A program made the position numbers and the translations under genes. The notes beneath the pieces were generated by a model. It worked only from the letters and a program-made list of their open reading frames with translations, did no database searches and had not been told where the DNA came from. A DNA stretch of 64,000 nucleotides from assembly GCF_017873435.1 (NCBI RefSeq), contig NZ_JAGGKG010000009.1:62001-126000 (forward strand). Direction: 5' to 3'. Below are positions 26,434 through 34,080 of this stretch, piece after piece. How positions within the stretch are numbered: position 1 is the stretch's first letter; each line of letters starts with the position of its first letter. Source of the stretch: Paenibacillus turicensis. Its GTDB lineage: Bacteria; Bacillota; Bacilli; Paenibacillales; Paenibacillaceae.

Positions 26434-27420
26434 ATGAAAAAGAAAGTATTATCAGGCGCGCAGCCTAGCGGTAATATTACGATTGGTAATTATATTGGTG
26501 CAATAAAAAACTATGTTGCTTTGCAGGATGATTATGACTGTAATTATATGGTTGTGGACCTTCATGCGATTACTGTATCTCAAGATCCCGCAGATTTAAG
26601 AGAGCGCTCTGAATCAGTAGCAGCCATGTATATTGCTGCAGGTGTTGATCCAACCAAATCTAAAATATACATGCAATCCCATGTGCCGGAGCATGCTGAG
26701 CTAGGATGGATCATGACGACGCTGGCATCTATGGGTGAGCTTGAGCGAATGACTCAATTCAAAGATAAGTCTGCCGGGAAGGAAACGATCGGAGCCGGAC
26801 TATTTGTGTATCCAGCGCTAATGGCAGCGGACATTTTGCTTTATAATGCTGATTTAGTTCCAGTAGGGGATGACCAAAAGCAACATTTAGAGCTGACTCG
26901 TGATTTGGCTACACGTTTCAATTCTCGTTATGGCGAATATTTCACTCTTCCAGAACCATTTATTCCAAAGGTTGGCGCTCGTGTAATGGCTTTAGATGAT
27001 CCTATGGTTAAAATGAGTAAAAGCAGTCCTAATGCAGGAAGCTATATTACGTTGCTAGATGATCCGAAGTTAATCCGCAAAAAAATTAGCCGTGCAACAA
27101 CAGACTCCGGTGGTGCAGTACGTTTTGATCCAGCTGAGAAGCCGGGCATCAGTAACCTTATGGCAATCTATAGTCAATTTTCTGGATTAACACTTGCTGA
27201 AATTGAGAAGAAGTATGAGGGAGAAATGTACGGCACGTTTAAAAAAGAATTAGCAGAGGTTGTGGTTGGTTTTATTGAGCCATTACAACAACGTTACCAT
27301 GATATTCGTCAGTCTGGTGAGCTTACTAGTATTTTAGCTCAAGGTGCTGAACGTGCAAGAGAGGAAGCAGCAAAAACATTGAAGGAAGTACGCCATCTAA
27401 TGGGCTTCCTGCCAAGATAA
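26434..27420 (+). CDS. trpS: Tryptophan-tRNA ligase
   Basis: A 328-residue class I aminoacyl-tRNA synthetase. The HIGH-equivalent is in GAQPSGNITIGNYIG and the KMSKS motif in MVKMSKSSPNAGS; YPALMAADILLYNADLVPVGDDQKQHLELTRD is the usual tryptophan/adenylate-binding region. The ATG at 26434 follows AAAGGAGG; the frame begins 33 bases upstream, without support. Controlled by the upstream T-box with a TGG specifier. fumC starts 14 bases after its stop. Confidence 0.97.
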   Translation: MKKKVLSGAQPSGNITIGNYIGAIKNYVALQDDYDCNYMVVDLHAITVSQDPADLRERSESVAAMYIAAGVDPTKSKIYMQSHVPEHAELGWIMTTLASMGELERMTQFKDKSAGKETIGAGLFVYPALMAADILLYNADLVPVGDDQKQHLELTRDLATRFNSRYGEYFTLPEPFIPKVGARVMALDDPMVKMSKSSPNAGSYITLLDDPKLIRKKISRATTDSGGAVRFDPAEKPGISNLMAIYSQFSGLTLAEIEKKYEGEMYGTFKKELAEVVVGFIEPLQQRYHDIRQSGELTSILAQGAERAREEAAKTLKEVRHLMGFLPR

Positions 27421-27434
27421 TGAGGTGAAGAGTT

Positions 27435-28811
27435 ATGGAATTTCGTATTGAGAAGGACACATTTGGTGAACTAGAGGTTCCTAATGATAAATATTGGGGG
27501 GCACAAACGCAACGCAGCTTGCAAAATTTTAAAATTGGGGAAGAAAAGATTCCGCTTGCTGTTATTTATGGCTTAGCCCAAATTAAAAAACATGCAGCAT
27601 TAGCCAATCAAGCTTTAGGTACGCTAAGCGCTGAAAAAGCTCAGGCGATTGCCGATGCAGCTGATGAAATAATCGCAGGCAAGCTAGATGAGCATTTTCC
27701 TCTGATCGTTTGGCAAACAGGCAGTGGCACGCAAAGCAATATGAATGTAAATGAAGTCATTGCAAGGCGTAGTAATGAACTGCTCGCGCTCCAGAATAGT
27801 CAGGAGCAGGTTCATCCCAATGATGATGTAAACAAAAGCCAAAGCTCTAATGACACTTTCCCTGCAGCGATGCATATTGCTGCTTACGTAGCGCTTTATG
27901 AGCAGGTATTGCCAGCACTACGTCAACTTAAACAAACTTTAGCTCATAAAGCAAAAGCATTTGAGGATGTCATTAAAATTGGACGTACACATCTGCAAGA
28001 TGCAACACCACTAACTTTAGGTCAAGAGATTAGTGCATGGCATGAAATGCTAGATAAATGTGAAAATTTTATCCAGCATAGCTCTCAATCGCTATTGGAG
28101 TTAGCCATTGGCGGGACAGCAGTAGGCACGGGGCTAAATGCACATCCTGACTTCGGACGATTAGTGGCAGAAGGCATTGGTAAGGAGTTATCTATTTCGT
28201 TTACTTCAGCAGCTAATAAATTCCACGCATTAACTAGCCATGATCAGCTTGTCTATGTGCATGGTGCACTCAAAGCGTTAAGTGGAGACCTGATGAAAAT
28301 AGCTAACGATGTGCGTTTTTTGGCAAGTGGTCCTCGTAGTGGACTTGGAGAGCTGATCATTCCTGAAAATGAACCAGGTAGCTCGATTATGCCTGGCAAG
28401 GTAAACCCAACTCAAAGTGAAGCGATGACGATGGTGGTATGTCAAGTGTTAGGCAATGATACGAGTATTGGTTTTGCCGCAAGCCAAGGCAATTTCCAAT
28501 TAAATGTGTTTAAGCCAGTGATCATCTATAACTTTTTACAATCGTGCAATCTATTAGCTGATGTAATGATTTCATTTGATGAGCATTGTGCGAAGGGGAT
28601 AGAACCTAATCTTCCAATCATTAATCAGCACCTTCAGCATTCTTTAATGCTCGTAACGGCGCTTAATCCTTATATTGGGTATGAGAAGGCAGCACAAATT
28701 GCCAAGCTTGCTCATAAAGAGAACTTAACCTTGAAGGAAGCAGCAATTCAATTAAACATTCTAACCGAAGAACAATTTGATCAAATGGTGAAGCCGGAAA
28801 AAATGATTTAA
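27435..28811 (+). CDS. fumC: Class II fumarate hydratase
   Basis: A 458-residue oxygen-stable fumarase of the citric acid cycle. Key stretches: [44 protein letters not shown] and the superfamily signature [16 protein letters not shown]. Length matches FumC/CitG (about 460). GAGGTGAAGAG lies before the ATG. It follows trpS by 14 bases with no promoter or terminator between them, so it is probably co-transcribed and partly under the Trp T-box, an odd pairing. Confidence 0.96.
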   Translation: MEFRIEKDTFGELEVPNDKYWGAQTQRSLQNFKIGEEKIPLAVIYGLAQIKKHAALANQALGTLSAEKAQAIADAADEIIAGKLDEHFPLIVWQTGSGTQSNMNVNEVIARRSNELLALQNSQEQVHPNDDVNKSQSSNDTFPAAMHIAAYVALYEQVLPALRQLKQTLAHKAKAFEDVIKIGRTHLQDATPLTLGQEISAWHEMLDKCENFIQHSSQSLLELAIGGTAVGTGLNAHPDFGRLVAEGIGKELSISFTSAANKFHALTSHDQLVYVHGALKALSGDLMKIANDVRFLASGPRSGLGELIIPENEPGSSIMPGKVNPTQSEAMTMVVCQVLGNDTSIGFAASQGNFQLNVFKPVIIYNFLQSCNLLADVMISFDEHCAKGIEPNLPIINQHLQHSLMLVTALNPYIGYEKAAQIAKLAHKENLTLKEAAIQLNILTEEQFDQMVKPEKMI

Positions 28812-28814
28812 ATC

Positions 28815-29030
28815 AGGCTCAACAAAGAAATCGGTTCTTGACAATCTAAAAAGTAAGAGGCTACGTAACAGGGAGTGGCTTCAACCGCTGTTAAGGCCCC
28901 ATTTTCTTTAGAACATGTATTGAATGGATGAAATTGTAACCTTAAAGGCGGACGTGTTCGCTTCTCCACCATCTCCCTGTTCCTTCGCTTCGTTGGCTTA
29001 TTGTCAAGTACCGATTTTAAGATTGAGCCT
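28815..29030. repeat. Dispersed inverted-repeat (MITE-like) element, copy A
   Basis: About 216 bases with roughly 30-base imperfect terminal inverted repeats: left AGGCTCAACAAAGAAATCGG, right (reverse complement) AGGCTCAATCTTAAAATCGG, both continuing to TTGACAAT. Inner parts also pair (AACAGGGAGTGG with CCACCATCTCCCTGTT). Possible TTAAAT target duplication on both sides. Lies downstream of fumC. Confidence 0.7.
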
Positions 29031-29072
29031 TAAATAATTTAAACCTATGATTTTTGGAATGTATTTAACAAA

Positions 29073-29112
29073 AGCTCTAATCTCAATGTGACTTTGAGGT
29101 TGGAGTTTTTTT
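29073..29112 (+). terminator. Terminator of trpS-fumC, before ctaB
   Basis: AGCTCTAATCTCAA pairs with TTTGAGGTTGGAGTT, followed by seven T. Confidence 0.8.
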
Positions 29113-29268
29113 GTTCACCGAATAGACACATATATCGTATTTTCTCAAAGTATTGGTAAACAAATTTGGCTTGTGATGTGATAAAGTTTATAGAAAGAGA
29201 ATGAAAACAACAAAAAATTACTACTAAATAGATATGGATTTTTTATAAATTTGGAGGGATGTTTACGT

Positions 29269-30207
29269 ATGGCGAAAAATGCTAATTATCATTCTGGTGG
29301 AGATTCAGCCACAATGTCATTAACATCAACGTCACAAGGCTCTTCCGCTACGTGGCGGGATTTTGTTGCACTTGCAAAGCCAGGAATTTTACGTTCCAAT
29401 GGGATTGCTGTTTTTGCAGGCTTCTGGTTAGCTTCACACTGGAGCATCAACTATAGTACTTTATTATGGACATTACTGGGTTCATTGCTTGTGATGGCAT
29501 CTTCTTGTGTGTTTAACAACTATTTGGATCGTGAAATGGACACAAAAATGGAGCGCACTAAGCAAAGAGCGTTGCCTACAGGTAAAATATCATCAGCGAC
29601 GGTTCTGGCTTATGGAATTATCCTTGGCATTGTTGGTTTAACCACACTATTCCTATTTTCTGGTTGGTTAGCAGGTGTGTGTGGGATTGTGGGTATGGTC
29701 GTTTATGTGCTCGTATATACAATGTGGCTAAAACGTACATCAACATGGAGTACCTCTGTAGGGGCAATCTCGGGAGCGATGCCACCTGTGATCGGATACG
29801 TTGCCGTTTCAGGAAAAATTGATTTGGGTGCAATTTTGTTATTCGCAATGCTGTTTTTGTGGCAACCCCCTCACTTCTGGGCACTTGGGATTCGTCGTGT
29901 AGAGGAATATCGCGCAGCGGGGTTCCCATTGCTTCCTGTCGTAAAGGGAATACCAAGAACAAAGCTACAAATGCTTCCTTATATTGCACTGTTAATCCCA
30001 ATTCCAATCTTGATGTATGTATACAATTACACAGGTATTTGGTTTTTAATTATCGGTGAAATTTTGTCGGTTTTATGGTTGGTTATGGCGGTTAAGGGCT
30101 TTAACTCACAAGACAATGATAAATGGGCTAAGAAAGTGTTTTTATTCTCTATTAACTATTTAACGATTATGCTACTTGTCATTGTATTGGATACCACTTG
30201 GTTATAA
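29269..30207 (+). CDS. ctaB: Heme O synthase (protoheme IX farnesyltransferase)
   Basis: A 312-residue UbiA-family membrane prenyltransferase that adds farnesyl to heme B for aa3/bo-type oxidases. The prenyl-diphosphate motif is NNYLDREMDTKMERT, and the second polar loop is WALGIRRVEEYRAAGFPLLPV, both diagnostic; about nine hydrophobic segments. The ATG at 29269 follows TTGGAGGGA. The 3' end overlaps the 3' end of the convergent toprim gene by six bases. Confidence 0.93.
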   Translation: MAKNANYHSGGDSATMSLTSTSQGSSATWRDFVALAKPGILRSNGIAVFAGFWLASHWSINYSTLLWTLLGSLLVMASSCVFNNYLDREMDTKMERTKQRALPTGKISSATVLAYGIILGIVGLTTLFLFSGWLAGVCGIVGMVVYVLVYTMWLKRTSTWSTSVGAISGAMPPVIGYVAVSGKIDLGAILLFAMLFLWQPPHFWALGIRRVEEYRAAGFPLLPVVKGIPRTKLQMLPYIALLIPIPILMYVYNYTGIWFLIIGEILSVLWLVMAVKGFNSQDNDKWAKKVFLFSINYLTIMLLVIVLDTTWL

Positions 30208-30555
30208 ATTTAATAGGTCGGGCGGAGGGTAGTTGATCCATTCCTCTAGTCCGGCCTTTTCTAATTGCTGAATTAAATATTCATTAGGCGTTCCTTCCAC
30301 ACCTGCATAACCTCGTCTTGTATAAATCTGTTCAGCATCTGGAAAAGCATCCCTAAGCACACCTCGAATTTTTTTTCCTGCCGCATCATTATCCATAAAC
30401 AAATAAACGTCATGAGTTCCAATCTTTTTGCGTAACGTTTCTAATTTTTGACTATTCAGCGTGCCAAATGTACACAAAATCTGAACCTGGTCGCTAAGTA
30501 ATGGCTTTAGCCTGCTCCGATCATTTTTACCTTCTACGATGATTGTGATGTCCAA
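30202..30555 (-). CDS. Small toprim-domain protein
   Basis: A 117-residue single toprim domain: IIVEGKNDRSRL gives the invariant glutamate and YLFMDNDAAGKKI the DxD motif. This compact form is related to RNase M5/primase-type catalytic domains, but RNase M5 itself is longer (about 180 residues). The TTG at 30555 follows GAGGTGA and gives MDITIIVEGK; a GTG three codons earlier is inside that site. Function unknown; a nuclease role is possible. It overlaps the end of ctaB tail to tail. Confidence 0.78.
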   Translation of the reverse strand: MDITIIVEGKNDRSRLKPLLSDQVQILCTFGTLNSQKLETLRKKIGTHDVYLFMDNDAAGKKIRGVLRDAFPDAEQIYTRRGYAGVEGTPNEYLIQQLEKAGLEEWINYPPPDLLNL

Positions 30556-30634
30556 GTTATTCACCTCTGCTGTAAAGCGTATAGTATGAAGTCAGGTAAC
30601 TATAGTTTATAGTTTACACTTAATGAAATTAAAA

Positions 30635-30660
30635 TACGACTAACCAGATTGGCTAGCCGT
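30635..30660 (-). terminator. Terminator of the 43-aa peptide gene (minus strand)
   Basis: On the minus strand ACGGCTAGCCA pairs with TGGTTAGTCGT (with G-U pairs) followed by ATTTTA. Confidence 0.6.
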
Positions 30661-30683
30661 ACAAGGGGTTTTTAGGGTCTCTG

Positions 30684-30815
30684 TTATGCAAAAGGTGCAC
30701 GCAAAATGATGACAAGCAAGATGTACAATACAAGAATGGTTCCTGTTGTTGTCCAGAAGCCATAAACTGGTGCAGGAGCACCACATGCTGGAGCACATGG
30801 ATCAATATAGCTCAT
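30684..30815 (-). CDS. Small membrane peptide (43 aa), resembles YjcZ-type sporulation peptides
   Basis: Read on the minus strand: ATG at 30815, eight bases after GAGGAGGGG, stop TAA at 30684. It starts MSYIDPCAPACGAPAPVYGF and continues with one hydrophobic helix (TILVLYILLVIIL) ending in RAPFA. The pattern of a Cys/Pro/Gly-rich head plus a single membrane helix recalls small YjcZ-like spore peptides, but the match is by shape only. It lies between the MFS gene (same strand, upstream) and a terminator. Too short for ordinary gene calling, yet its ribosome site is among the strongest in the window. Confidence 0.75.
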   Translation of the reverse strand: MSYIDPCAPACGAPAPVYGFWTTTGTILVLYILLVIILRAPFA

Positions 30816-30874
30816 GTTTTCCCCTCCTCTAACCGTATGTTCATTGTTACAAGGTATTTTATGTAGGTCATCTC

Positions 30875-32017
30875 CTAAACTCTTGTGTGGGAGCCTACGG
30901 TCGTTAAATTATTTGCGGGATAGATAGTAATGAGACAAATCATTAGAATGAAAAATGAAACAAAGTAAGGGGACGAGCTTCCATGGATGACGCCAGCTAA
31001 AATCGGTCCAATAAATGCTCCAATCGACATTGCAATGGATTGATATGAAAATACAGTCCCAAGCCGTTTCCCTCCGCTAAGCTCTATAAACAAGGAAGCC
31101 ATTGCAGGGAACACAATTCCTTTTGCCATACCTAACATAAATAAAGTGACTAACATAGGGATTTCTGGTATTGCGGCTAAGGCAAAAAAAGCTAAGGCAA
31201 TGCCCAGGATTCCAAATTGTACTCTGTAAAAGGGAGAAAAATGATTTAAAAACAGCAAGGATAACGTCAATAAGGATCCAAGGCTAATAATTGAAAAATA
31301 AATACCTGTATGCATAATATGAGCGGTGCCACCTGCTTGTAAAGGGAGCTCAAAAAATAAAATCCCTTGTGCGCATGACACGGCTAACGGTAATACGTAA
31401 TAGCGAAAAGGAATAATTTTCAATTGAAGTGGGACTGATTTTTTTTGGTTTGTCGTAGGCTGAAGTAGGGCACGATTTTCTTTAATTGTAAATATGGCGA
31501 TGATTCCTGTTGCAATGAGTAACCATCCTAAAAATTGGAATGTCAAGGTGAAGCCCATTTTAGCTGCTAAAAGTGCGCCTGCCGCGGGGGATAGAACCGA
31601 CGCTAACGTATGCACGACGCCATGACCAGCTAATAGCTTCCCTTGTTGTGCAGCATGACTTGAAAGAGAGGTAAGCATTGCTAAGCAAGCGGGGGATAAA
31701 AAAGCAAGGACAAAGCCGCTAATAGAGCGCAAAACTAGGAGCTCCCAAGGAGCTGTAACGGCGGACTGCAATAAAAGGATAATTCCTGCTGTAATTAAGC
31801 TAAAAACCATATATCCTTTGCTCCCATGACGGTCAACGCCTTGTCCGGCAATCAGGTTGCCAGGTAAATGAGTAAGGGCATAGATGCCCATCATCCAGCC
31901 AATAAAAGCAGGGGCAGCTCCAAGTGATAAGGCATACGGTGTTAAAATGGGATAAGCGGCATGTAAATCAAAAAAGGCTAAAAACATAAAAAAATAGAGC
32001 CAAAAAGCCATCTTCAT
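30875..32017 (-). CDS. Major facilitator superfamily transporter
   Basis: A 380-residue protein with about twelve hydrophobic segments. The loop 2-3 motif appears as GQGVDRHGSKGYM, and the first helix has DLHAAYPILTPYALSLGAAPAFIGWMMGIYAL. It belongs to the drug/metabolite exporter type of MFS; substrate unknown. The ATG has AGGAGG seven bases upstream. Monocistronic or leading the small peptide gene that follows 59 bases downstream. Confidence 0.85.
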   Translation of the reverse strand: MKMAFWLYFFMFLAFFDLHAAYPILTPYALSLGAAPAFIGWMMGIYALTHLPGNLIAGQGVDRHGSKGYMVFSLITAGIILLLQSAVTAPWELLVLRSISGFVLAFLSPACLAMLTSLSSHAAQQGKLLAGHGVVHTLASVLSPAAGALLAAKMGFTLTFQFLGWLLIATGIIAIFTIKENRALLQPTTNQKKSVPLQLKIIPFRYYVLPLAVSCAQGILFFELPLQAGGTAHIMHTGIYFSIISLGSLLTLSLLFLNHFSPFYRVQFGILGIALAFFALAAIPEIPMLVTLFMLGMAKGIVFPAMASLFIELSGGKRLGTVFSYQSIAMSIGAFIGPILAGVIHGSSSPYFVSFFILMICLITIYPANNLTTVGSHTRV

Positions 32018-32181
32018 AACCTGACCTCCTATTTAAGTCTTCTAATAAACTAGTACGCTCCGCTGGACAAACTTAGACCTGAGAAAATGACTTCATGCAT
32101 AAGCATCATGTATAATAAGCTATTATGAGATTTGAAATGAAATGAAATATGGATAATTTGATAAGGGGGCTTATAGTAGAG

Positions 32182-32625
32182 ATGAATGCAGACGTATGGA
32201 TTACGTTTTTAAAAGAAAATTGGCTTGTGATTGTGGTTGCACTTGTTGTCTTATTAATGGTTATTAATTTTGTAAAGACTGTAATTAAGTGGGTTTTGGT
32301 TTTGATCATTGCTGCCTTTATAATTATTTACAGTGGAATTTCACTCAAGGACATTAGCGGTGCATTAACCTCCGTAACGGATCAAGCGGTAAGCTTAAGT
32401 AAAGATCAAGTGCTGAACATGCTTAAAAATGAAGCGAAGGAAGCAAAATGGACACAAAATAGTGATGGGACGTACACCATTACAACAAAAAACCTTGAGG
32501 TTGTTGGTAAACCAGGGAATGATAAGGTGAAAATCTCATCACATGGCGTATCTTTAGGTGAATGGTCTGTAAATGATACGATTACTGCTTTTATTCAAGA
32601 GGCGAAGAGAAATAACAAGAAGTAA
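32182..32625 (+). CDS. Membrane-anchored hypothetical protein, partner of the transglutaminase gene
   Basis: A 147-residue protein with two adjacent hydrophobic segments near the N terminus (WLVIVVALVVLLMVINFV and VLVLIIAAFIIIYSGI) and an extracytoplasmic or cytoplasmic beta-rich domain. Start at ATG 32182 with AAGGGGG about 11 bases upstream; an ATG at 32149 is possible. Not recognised. It ends 14 bases before the transglutaminase-like gene, with which it should be co-transcribed and may form a membrane complex. Confidence 0.7.
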   Translation: MNADVWITFLKENWLVIVVALVVLLMVINFVKTVIKWVLVLIIAAFIIIYSGISLKDISGALTSVTDQAVSLSKDQVLNMLKNEAKEAKWTQNSDGTYTITTKNLEVVGKPGNDKVKISSHGVSLGEWSVNDTITAFIQEAKRNNKK

Positions 32626-32639
32626 AGTAGGAGGCACAC

Positions 32640-33791
32640 ATGTTAACAGATTGGGTACAGAGTCTACAGGAGCGTAATTTTATAACGATCATTATTATAT
32701 TTATCTTGTTAGGGTCTGTTCTGCAAGGGATGTTGCGTGGAGCTTCTAGGTCTGCAAATCAATTACTTTCATTAGTCAGTGGTGGGGTGCTTTCCGTGGT
32801 TGGGATTGCATTATCACTGCCACTTACGATGTGGATGGCACCTGTGGTTCAGAACTGGTTAGTTAAGCATGTTGTCATTCCAACGCGTGATTTATCATTA
32901 TGGGAGAAAACATGGTATACATTTGTAACTGCGATTCGAGATTTCCCACTCATGCGGTTTGCGATTGTTTTCCTTGCTATATATTGGCTCATACGTGTCG
33001 TATTAGCGCTTGTTCATCGTTATGTATTTAGTGGAGCCACGCATCGTTTTAATAGTTCTTCTTCCTTAACTAGCTTTGGTCGTGTATTTGGTGGAGTTAT
33101 CGGTTTGGTCATCGGGATTGCACGCTCCTTAGTGATTATTGTTATTCTGTTTATCGTGGTCACGCTAATGCCAGAAAGTAAATTTAGTCATTATGTACAG
33201 GCTTCACCTCCGTATCAAGAGGTCGCTAATCGTGTGATTAAGCCGTTGGCAGGGAACCTGATTGAGGAGAAATTACCTGTATTTACGCGTACTGTTGGTC
33301 AAGAGCTAAATGGAATGTGGCAACGTAAGTATGAGGTCATTGATGCTAATATTTCAACATCAATTGAGGAGACAGCGATTAAGGTGACTTCTGGTGCAAC
33401 TAATGATGAAGAGAAGGCCCGTAAGTTATATGATTGGGTTGGTAAACGAATTGTTTATGACAACAATAAAGTGAAGGATTATGAAGAAAAAGGGATATGG
33501 CATGAGCAAACGCCACAGATGACGTATGATACGAAGCGTGGTGTCTGTATTGACTATTCTCGATTATACGCAGTGATGGCAAGATCCCAAGGCTTGCAGG
33601 TGAAGGTAGTAACAGGACTTGGTTATGATGGAAAGGGTGGTTATGGACCCCATGCTTGGAATGAAGTATATCTTTCTGAGTCTAAACGTTGGATTCCTTT
33701 AGATAGCACTTGGGCAAGTAGTGGAGACTGGTTTAACCCACCTAAATTTGCTGAAACCCATGTTGCAGATAAGCTCGTTTCAGGTATCTAA
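32640..33791 (+). CDS. Membrane protein with C-terminal transglutaminase-like domain
   Basis: A 383-residue protein. The N-terminal 185 residues hold four hydrophobic segments resembling CvpA proteins; the C-terminal part is a transglutaminase-like cysteine protease fold with cysteine in RGVCIDYSRLYAVMARSQG, histidine in GPHAWNEVYL and aspartate in PLDSTW (Cys-His-Asp). It may be a cell-surface protease or cross-linking enzyme. ATG after TAGGAGG. Upstream gene encodes another small membrane protein. Confidence 0.85.
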   Translation: MLTDWVQSLQERNFITIIIIFILLGSVLQGMLRGASRSANQLLSLVSGGVLSVVGIALSLPLTMWMAPVVQNWLVKHVVIPTRDLSLWEKTWYTFVTAIRDFPLMRFAIVFLAIYWLIRVVLALVHRYVFSGATHRFNSSSSLTSFGRVFGGVIGLVIGIARSLVIIVILFIVVTLMPESKFSHYVQASPPYQEVANRVIKPLAGNLIEEKLPVFTRTVGQELNGMWQRKYEVIDANISTSIEETAIKVTSGATNDEEKARKLYDWVGKRIVYDNNKVKDYEEKGIWHEQTPQMTYDTKRGVCIDYSRLYAVMARSQGLQVKVVTGLGYDGKGGYGPHAWNEVYLSESKRWIPLDSTWASSGDWFNPPKFAETHVADKLVSGI

Positions 33792-33830
33792 TCATTTTTA
33801 TTAGTTTCACCAGTAATAGTACTTCTTTTG

Positions 33831-33945
33831 GAAAAGAGGGATACTACGGAACAGACCGTTGTTTCAATCGCTGTTAAAGTCCAATTCTTGGGGAATCTTT
33901 CTACACAATCGCCCTGTTCCTTCGTTACTGTCTGCTTTTAAAAAA
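33831..33945. repeat. Degenerate copy B of the inverted-repeat family
   Basis: Shares TCAATCGCTGTTAAA and CCCTGTTCCTTCG with copy A, and GGAACAG/CTGTTCC can pair across it, but the GGCTC ends are not seen. Confidence 0.45.
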
Positions 33946-34080
33946 TTACAACTTACTAGTTCGCTCTATGGAGAGGCAAAAATTTTTTTCAAAATTGTAA
34001 TCACTGTAACTTCACAGTTCCCTTTCTCGTTATGTTAATATAGAAAAGTAAAAAAGGTTTTAGTTTAATGAAGGTGGGAC

